Shown here one piece after another: positions 58,571 through 64,000 of a DNA stretch of 64,000 nucleotides. Source of the stretch: SIG440 sp045592585 (lineage in GTDB: Bacteria > Bacillota > Clostridia > Monoglobales > Monoglobaceae); the NCBI GenBank assembly GCA_045592585.1, contig JAZNVB010000026.1, forward strand, positions 9,187 through 73,186. The letters are read 5' to 3'. Below the pieces are notes generated by a model. The model searched no databases. It was not told the origin of the DNA and saw only the letters and a list, made by a program, of their open reading frames with translations. A program made the position numbers and the translations under genes. How positions within the stretch are numbered: the first letter of the stretch is position 1; each line of letters starts with the position of its first letter.

Positions 58571-60424
58571 TTGAAAAAACTAGCACGTATTTCATCGGGA
58601 TTTTATGTGGCACTGTGCTTTGCGTTCTTTTATGTGCCCATTATTATAACAATGATATTTTCCTTTAATTCGTCACGTTCCTTTGCCAAGTTCACGGGTT
58701 TTTCACTTCAATGGTACGAGGCGCTGATTAACGATTCTGAAATTATGTCGGCGGTGTGGATTTCTGTTTCGGTTGCGGTTCTGGCAACAGTGATTTCCAC
58801 AGTATTGGGCACAATTACGGCAATCGGGCTTTCAAAAAGCCGCAGGATGATTAAGGAATGGATTTTAAACATTAACAACATTCCCATTATGAACCCCGAC
58901 ATTGTTACCGCAATCGGTCTGATGATACTGTTTACTGCGGTGAAGATAGAAAAGGGTTATGTAACAATGCTTCTTGCTCATATTTGCTTTTGTACGCCCT
59001 ATGTAATAACCTCGGTATACCCCAAAATCCGTGAGCTTGACGTAAATATTGCCAATGCTGCAATGGATTTGGGTGCAACACCTTTTCAGGCACTTACCAA
59101 GGTTATTGTGCCAATGATAAAGCCGGGAATTGTGGCAGGTATGCTTCTTGCGTTTACCATGTCAATTGATGATTTTGTGGTTTCGTATTTTGTAAGCGGA
59201 AACGGTGTTGAAAATATATCAATGATTGTGTATAATGCCACAAAACGTATCAACCCCACAATCAATGCTCTGTCTACAATAGTTATACTTGTTATTGTAA
59301 TAGGCGTTGCGGTTGTAAAGCTGGCACCGGGCGGAAAGATTAAAAGCCTTCTGTCAAATCTCAGCGACAAAAACAGACGCAGAATCAAAACTGCAGGAAT
59401 TATTGCATTGTGTGTTTTGGTGGGATTTGCTGTATTTGGAATGAAGAACAAAAAACCTGTTTTAAAGGTATATAATGCAGGCGAATACATAGATGACAGT
59501 CTTATTACCGTCTTTGAGGAGGAATATGGCTGCAGGGTTATATACGAAACATTTGATTCAAATGAGTCAATGTATACCAAGGTAATGAGTGGCGAAAAAT
59601 ATGACATCATTATCCCCTCTGACTATATGATTGAACGTCTTGCCAAGGAGGAGTTGATTCAGGAGATTGATAAGTCAAAGCTGACAAATCTTGATGGAAT
59701 AATCCCATCAATTCTTGACCGTCCCTTTGACCCTGAAAACAAGTATTCAATTCCTTATTTCTGGGGCAATGTGGGTATACTATATGACGAAACGGTTGTT
59801 GACAAGGCAGACCTTAATGACGGTTGGGAACTGCTTAGAAACCCCAGATACAAGAATAACATTTATATGTATGATTCTGAACGTGATTCTTTTATGATTG
59901 CGTTAAAAGCATTGGGATATTCCCTTAACACAGCCGACAGGAATGAAATTGATGCGGCATATCGCTGGCTTGTGGAGCAGAAGGATATTATGAATCCCAT
60001 TTATGTTGGTGATGATGTTATTGACAGTATGATTACCGGCAGCAAGGCTGTGGCGATTGTATATTCAGGTGATGCGGCATATATTATGTCCGAGAACGAA
60101 AATATGCGGTTTTTCACTCCGGACAAAGGAACAAATCTGTGGATTGATGGTATGGTTATAACAAATGAATGTACAAATACCTACCTTGCCCACAAGTGGA
60201 TTGATTTTATGTTAAGGCCTGAGAATGCGATGGCAAATTCCGAGGCTGTTGGATATTCGTCACCGGTGGAAAGTGCCTTTGAGGAGGTCCGTGACACGGT
60301 TTATGAAGGAAATGAAGCATATGTGCCACGGCAGGATAACAGCAATGACGAATATTTCAGGTATCAGGACCCTGCAACAAAGAAGTATTATGCAGAGATG
60401 TGGACAAAAGTAAAGTCCCAGTAG
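58571..60424 (+). CDS. potC-potD: PotC-PotD fusion: permease joined to polyamine-binding protein
   Basis: A 617-residue fusion. Residues 1-265 are PotC, with six membrane segments and the EAA loop NIANAAMDLGATPFQALTKVIVPMIKPGIV. A basic linker (KIKSLLSNLSDKNRRRIK) leads to a seventh membrane segment near 273-291, and the rest is PotD (KVYNAGEYIDDSLITVFEEEYG to PENAMANSEAVGYSSPVESAFEEV). The PotC C-terminus lies inside the cell, so one extra segment puts PotD outside, tethered to the permease. No lipobox is needed. TTG start with AGGAGG upstream. Such fusions are known in some Firmicutes but are uncommon. Confidence 0.92.
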   Translation: MKKLARISSGFYVALCFAFFYVPIIITMIFSFNSSRSFAKFTGFSLQWYEALINDSEIMSAVWISVSVAVLATVISTVLGTITAIGLSKSRRMIKEWILNINNIPIMNPDIVTAIGLMILFTAVKIEKGYVTMLLAHICFCTPYVITSVYPKIRELDVNIANAAMDLGATPFQALTKVIVPMIKPGIVAGMLLAFTMSIDDFVVSYFVSGNGVENISMIVYNATKRINPTINALSTIVILVIVIGVAVVKLAPGGKIKSLLSNLSDKNRRRIKTAGIIALCVLVGFAVFGMKNKKPVLKVYNAGEYIDDSLITVFEEEYGCRVIYETFDSNESMYTKVMSGEKYDIIIPSDYMIERLAKEELIQEIDKSKLTNLDGIIPSILDRPFDPENKYSIPYFWGNVGILYDETVVDKADLNDGWELLRNPRYKNNIYMYDSERDSFMIALKALGYSLNTADRNEIDAAYRWLVEQKDIMNPIYVGDDVIDSMITGSKAVAIVYSGDAAYIMSENENMRFFTPDKGTNLWIDGMVITNECTNTYLAHKWIDFMLRPENAMANSEAVGYSSPVESAFEEVRDTVYEGNEAYVPRQDNSNDEYFRYQDPATKKYYAEMWTKVKSQ

Positions 60425-60429
60425 AAGTC

Positions 60430-60620
60430 TGATAAAAATCGCTTATCTTATCACTTTTTGCTTGGGGCAAGAGGTCGAAAAACGGTGTTTTTCTGTGATT
60501 GCCGGCACTCTCGTGCCTAAATCCCACCTAAAAACAATTCACCGGATTGTTTTTTACGGTGTGACACTCGCTGCAAAGCGGAAATCTAAATGATTTTTTC
60601 AGACTGGATTGGAGAAAAAT
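60430..60620 (+). promoter_or_regulatory. Structured leader of pth, possible distant relative of the SD-carrying repeat
   Basis: The 196 bases before pth hold a 7-bp hairpin GAAAAAC (60476-60482) with GTTTTTC (60486-60492), GGCAC (60503-60507) with GTGCC (60512-60516), and an 8-bp hairpin AAAACAAT (60530-60537) with ATTGTTTT (60545-60552). Its loop CACCG (60539-60543) is complementary to CGGTG (60556-60560), a classic H-type pseudoknot. AATCC (60519-60523) can pair with GGATT (60605-60609) next to the SD GGAG. Same order of parts as repeats A-D, but no sequence match. Confidence 0.5.
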
Positions 60621-61184
60621 ATGTATATAATAGCAGGATTGGGAAATCCCGGAAAGAAATATGTAAACAGCCGCCACAACATTGGCTTTGATGCGTTGGA
60701 TGCGGTTGCGGCAAAATACAATATTGATATAAAAAAGGTTAAATTCAATGGTATTTACGGCGAGGGCACAATCGGTGGCGAGAAGGTTGTTCTTGTGAAG
60801 CCCCAGACCTTTATGAACCTTAGCGGCGAATGTATCAGAGATTTTAAAAACTGGTATAAGGTTGAAAATGACCAAATAATAATAATCTATGACGATGTTT
60901 CCCTGCCCCTTGGAAAAATGCGTATCCGTCCCAAGGGCAGTGCAGGCGGCCATAACGGAATAAAAAGTATTATCTACCAGACCGGCTCGGAGGTATTCCC
61001 CCGAATAAAAATCGGCGTGGGCAGTCCGGAAAATCCGGACTTTGATTTGGCGGATTATGTTCTTGGCCATTTCAGCAAAAAGGAAATAGAGGTGCTTGTT
61101 CCCGTGGCGGTAAAGGCTGCAGAGGCCGTGGGTGAAATTATTAAAAACGGCACCGAAAAGGCAATGTCGGCGTATAACGGATAA
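60621..61184 (+). CDS. pth: Peptidyl-tRNA hydrolase
   Basis: A 187-residue Pth that frees tRNA from stalled peptidyl-tRNA. GLGNPGKKYVNSRHNIGFDALD holds the catalytic His; VKPQTFMNLSGE and YDDVSLPLGKMRIRPKGSAGGHNGIKSI are conserved. ATG 60621 has GGAG 6 bases upstream; an earlier TTG overlaps the SD. It is followed by mfd, a common pairing in Firmicutes. Confidence 0.96.
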   Translation: MYIIAGLGNPGKKYVNSRHNIGFDALDAVAAKYNIDIKKVKFNGIYGEGTIGGEKVVLVKPQTFMNLSGECIRDFKNWYKVENDQIIIIYDDVSLPLGKMRIRPKGSAGGHNGIKSIIYQTGSEVFPRIKIGVGSPENPDFDLADYVLGHFSKKEIEVLVPVAVKAAEAVGEIIKNGTEKAMSAYNG

Positions 61185-61228
61185 AAGTTATTTTAGCTGC
61201 AAAATTATATAAAATATATGGTGAGGCT

Positions 61229-64000
61229 ATGGATGGATTTCTGAAAATTTTAGAAAACTTAGCTGATTTTGAAGAGATAACAGGGGGGCTGAAAAGAAGT
61301 CAGTCCCCTATAAGTGTTATGGGTGTTTCTGATTCGGTAAGGGCACACCTTGTTTTTTGTACGGCAAAGGCTATGGGCAAAAAGGCTCTGGTGATTGCGG
61401 CCAATCAGGCAAAGGCAAAAGAAATATATGAGGATTTAAAGTTCTTTTTTCAGGGCAAGGTGCTGTTCTTCCCCGAAAAAGATTTAGTGTTTTATGATAT
61501 TGAGGCGGCGGCAAACGATATAAAGGCGCAACGTCTTGAAGTTCTTGACAGTTTATGCTGCGGGGGCGATCAGCTTTGCGTTGTTACAACCATGTCGGCG
61601 CTGATGAGTGCTACCGTCCCAAAAGAGTTATACAGAGAGAAGGCCCTTAACCTGGCGGTTGGTGACGAAATTGAGCTTGATGACCTTTGCAATATAATGG
61701 TGGATTTCGGCTATAAGCGCGAAGATATGGTTGAAGGCCCGGGGCAATTCAGCGTTCGTGGCGGAATATTTGATTTCTTTCCTTACTGGAGTGATATGGC
61801 GTTCCGTATAGAATTTTTTGATACCATGGTTGATTCTGTCAGGGAATTTCACGTCGAAACCCAGCGCACAGCATCGGGGGATGGAGTGAAATCTGCCCGG
61901 ATAACCCCTGCAAGTGAACTTATTGCAGACAGTGACGTGCGTGAAAGATGTGTAAATGCATTGAATGATGAAGCGGCAAGGGTGTGCAGAAAAAAGGAAC
62001 AGACCGAGGAAACCTTAAAACTGATTGGAAACCTTAAACGAGATGCCGAGAGAATAGAGCAGGGAATAGTGTTTCCCTCAAGAGATAAGTATATTCCATA
62101 TTTGTATGCCGAGAAAATACCCACACTTCTTGATTATATCGGGGATGATTTTATTGTCTTTGCAGATGACCCTGCCGGTATTTCCGAGGCGGTAAAAATC
62201 GAAAAGGGCAGATTTGACGAAACCCTTAAAGATATGCTTGAACGTGGAATAATTCCCAAAAGCTCAATGAGGTACACGGGTGATTATTATGAGCATATAA
62301 AGACGATGTCACAGCATGGATTGGTGCTGGTGTCGGCACTTTCGCATTCAAATCCTGATATAAAACCCAAAAAGCTTGTCAGCTTTACGGCAAAAAGTTT
62401 AAACAGCTTTGGCGGTAAAATGGAGTTTTTCTATGATGCTCTTGATTTTTACAGAAAGAACAAATACCGAACAGTAATCCTTGCAGGCTCCGAGCGCCGT
62501 GCCGAAAATTTGTATACACAGCTCTGCGACGAAGAGATTTCCTGCACTCTGGTAAAGAGTTTTGATGATGTTCCCGAAACGGGCAAGATTATTGTTACAC
62601 ATGGCGGATTGCGCCGTGGCTTTGAATATCCACTTATCCAAACAGTTGTTATCAGCGATAAGGAAATCTTTGGCGAAACCAAAAAGAAACGCAAAAGGGC
62701 AAGAATTTCAAAGGAAAACCGTATTGACAGCTTTACTGATTTGCACGTGGGTGATTTTGTTGTTCATCAGAACCACGGTATTGGCCAGTATGTGGGGATT
62801 GAACGTCTTACCGTTGAGGGTGCGCAAAAGGATTACCTAAAGCTTATATATAAGGGCGGCGACAGCTTGTATGTGCCTGCCGACCAGCTTAACTTGATTT
62901 ACAAGCACATTGGCCGTGATGGAGGTCAGGTAAGGCTCAACAGCCTTGGTGGTCAGGAATGGAACAGAGCCAAGCAGAGGGTTAAAAATTCCTGTCAGGA
63001 CATGGCAAAGGAGCTTGTGGAGCTGTATGCCCAGCGCGAGGCAATCCGTGGAATTGAATTTTCAAAGGACACCGAGTGGCAACGTGATTTTGAGGCGGCG
63101 TTCCCCTATGAAGAAACAGACGACCAGCTCAGGTGTATTGAAGAAGTAAAGAGGGATATGGAACGTGCACGGCCTATGGAACGTCTTCTTTGCGGAGATG
63201 TTGGCTACGGCAAAACCGAGGTTGCTATGCGTGCTGCATTCAAGGCGGTAATGGACGGATATCAGGTGGCGTATCTTGTACCTACCACAATCTTAGCAAA
63301 TCAGCATTACAATAACTTCAGGCAAAGGATGAAGGATTATCCCGTGAATATTGCCTGTCTGTCAAGATTCTGCACTCCCAAGCAGCAAAAGGATATTGTT
63401 GCAAGGCTTAAATCAGGCGAGGTGGATATAGTAATCGGAACCCACAAGATTTTGCAGAAGACGGTACTTTTCAAAAAGCTTGGACTGCTTATAATCGACG
63501 AAGAACAACGCTTTGGTGTTGCACATAAAGAAAGAATTAAAGAAATGAAAAAAGAAATTGACGTTTTAACTCTTTCTGCAACACCCATTCCAAGAACGTT
63601 GCATATGTCAATGTCGGGAATTCGGGATATGAGTATTATTGCCGAGCCCCCAGGTGAAAGATATCCCGTGGCAACATATGTTATGGAATACGACCGTGAC
63701 GTAATCCGCGAGGCGATTTCCAAGGAAGTGGGCAGAGGCGGTCAGGTTTATTATCTGCACAATCGTGTTCAGGGAATTGAAAAAACAGCAAAAGAAATCG
63801 AGGATATGCTGCCCGAGGCACGTGTGGCAACGGCTCACGGACAGATGTCCGAAACCGAGCTCGAAAAGATTATGATGGCAATGTCTGAGGGTGAGATTGA
63901 TGTTCTTGTTTGCACCACAATCATCGAAACGGGTCTTGATATTGCAAATGTGAACACAATAATTATGGAGGATGCTGACAGGCTGGGTCTTGCTCAGCTT
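61229..64000 (+). CDS. mfd: Transcription-repair coupling factor Mfd (3' end outside window)
   Basis: ATP-dependent translocase that removes stalled RNA polymerase and recruits UvrA. 924 codons are visible, open to the window end. UvrB-homology N-terminal region (GQFSVRGGIFDFFP), RNA polymerase interaction domain (GDFVVHQNHGIGQYVGIERL), and helicase with GDVGYGKTEVAMRAAFKAV, DEEQRFGV, LSATPIPRTL and the start of the second RecA fold (CTTIIETGLDIANVNTII). ATG 61229 has GGTGAGG only two bases upstream, so the exact start is less sure than the identity. Confidence 0.95.
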   Translation, partial: MDGFLKILENLADFEEITGGLKRSQSPISVMGVSDSVRAHLVFCTAKAMGKKALVIAANQAKAKEIYEDLKFFFQGKVLFFPEKDLVFYDIEAAANDIKAQRLEVLDSLCCGGDQLCVVTTMSALMSATVPKELYREKALNLAVGDEIELDDLCNIMVDFGYKREDMVEGPGQFSVRGGIFDFFPYWSDMAFRIEFFDTMVDSVREFHVETQRTASGDGVKSARITPASELIADSDVRERCVNALNDEAARVCRKKEQTEETLKLIGNLKRDAERIEQGIVFPSRDKYIPYLYAEKIPTLLDYIGDDFIVFADDPAGISEAVKIEKGRFDETLKDMLERGIIPKSSMRYTGDYYEHIKTMSQHGLVLVSALSHSNPDIKPKKLVSFTAKSLNSFGGKMEFFYDALDFYRKNKYRTVILAGSERRAENLYTQLCDEEISCTLVKSFDDVPETGKIIVTHGGLRRGFEYPLIQTVVISDKEIFGETKKKRKRARISKENRIDSFTDLHVGDFVVHQNHGIGQYVGIERLTVEGAQKDYLKLIYKGGDSLYVPADQLNLIYKHIGRDGGQVRLNSLGGQEWNRAKQRVKNSCQDMAKELVELYAQREAIRGIEFSKDTEWQRDFEAAFPYEETDDQLRCIEEVKRDMERARPMERLLCGDVGYGKTEVAMRAAFKAVMDGYQVAYLVPTTILANQHYNNFRQRMKDYPVNIACLSRFCTPKQQKDIVARLKSGEVDIVIGTHKILQKTVLFKKLGLLIIDEEQRFGVAHKERIKEMKKEIDVLTLSATPIPRTLHMSMSGIRDMSIIAEPPGERYPVATYVMEYDRDVIREAISKEVGRGGQVYYLHNRVQGIEKTAKEIEDMLPEARVATAHGQMSETELEKIMMAMSEGEIDVLVCTTIIETGLDIANVNTIIMEDADRLGLAQL

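Overview
This window looks like a chromosome segment from a spore-forming, low-to-moderate GC member of the Firmicutes class Clostridia. The evidence is spoIIE with an apparent Spo0A box, a ctsR-mcsA-mcsB-clpC heat-shock operon, the ylxM-ffh-rpsP-khpA-rimM-trmD block, the YfmF/YfmH M16 peptidase pair, strong GGAGG ribosome binding sites and TTGACA-17-TATAAT promoters. I cannot name a genus. No tRNA, rRNA, CRISPR array or intact insertion sequence was seen.

Layout. 1-8.5 kb: the 3' part of recD2, an LtaS-like sulfatase, a ferritin-like protein, enolase and spoIIE. 8.6-16 kb is more accessory: a RelB/YafQ toxin-antitoxin pair, a probable 6S RNA, a LysR regulator divergent from a CofE-like ligase, and a creatininase-like / rhodopsin-transducer-like / creatinase-like group. 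16-20.6 kb: the CtsR operon on the minus strand. 20.7-23.2 kb: madL and madM (malonate transport, madM split by a -1 frameshift), then azlC and azlD. 23.3-31 kb: M16 peptidases, lgt and the signal-recognition/ribosome-maturation operon. 31-42.7 kb: an AEC transporter, a large membrane-anchored protein, nadD-yqeK-lcp-rsfS-leuS, an HD protein, nadE and an RNase M5-like protein. 42.7-56 kb: small membrane proteins, an OPT transporter with a PqqD-like partner, an SGNH esterase, ferritin, a GntR-regulated ABC exporter, an amidohydrolase and an 826-residue glycosidase-like protein. 56-60.4 kb: a cupin regulator with a spermidine/putrescine importer whose permease and binding protein are fused. 60.4-64 kb: pth with a structured leader, and the first 924 codons of mfd.

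The most unusual content is a dispersed structured repeat, about 160-180 bp, in six copies at four loci: two in tandem before the cofE-like gene, one before azlD, two in tandem before rimM and one before rsfS. Each copy starts just after an SD-like sequence and ends with its own SD-like sequence just before the start codon of the next gene. All copies share one fold: hairpin P1, long hairpin P2, an anti-SD strand, hairpin P3 whose loop pairs with a segment further downstream (a pseudoknot), then the SD. Pairing is kept while sequence changes between loci, which argues for selection on RNA structure. I read it as a mobile or duplicated translational control element that places itself between an SD and its start codon. 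The pth leader may be a distant relative.

Other points for follow-up are a dnaX-type slippery heptamer plus hairpin exactly at the madM frameshift, the 6S RNA candidate with promoter and terminator, and the PotC-PotD fusion. All calls come from reading the sequence by eye; no database search or folding program was run.
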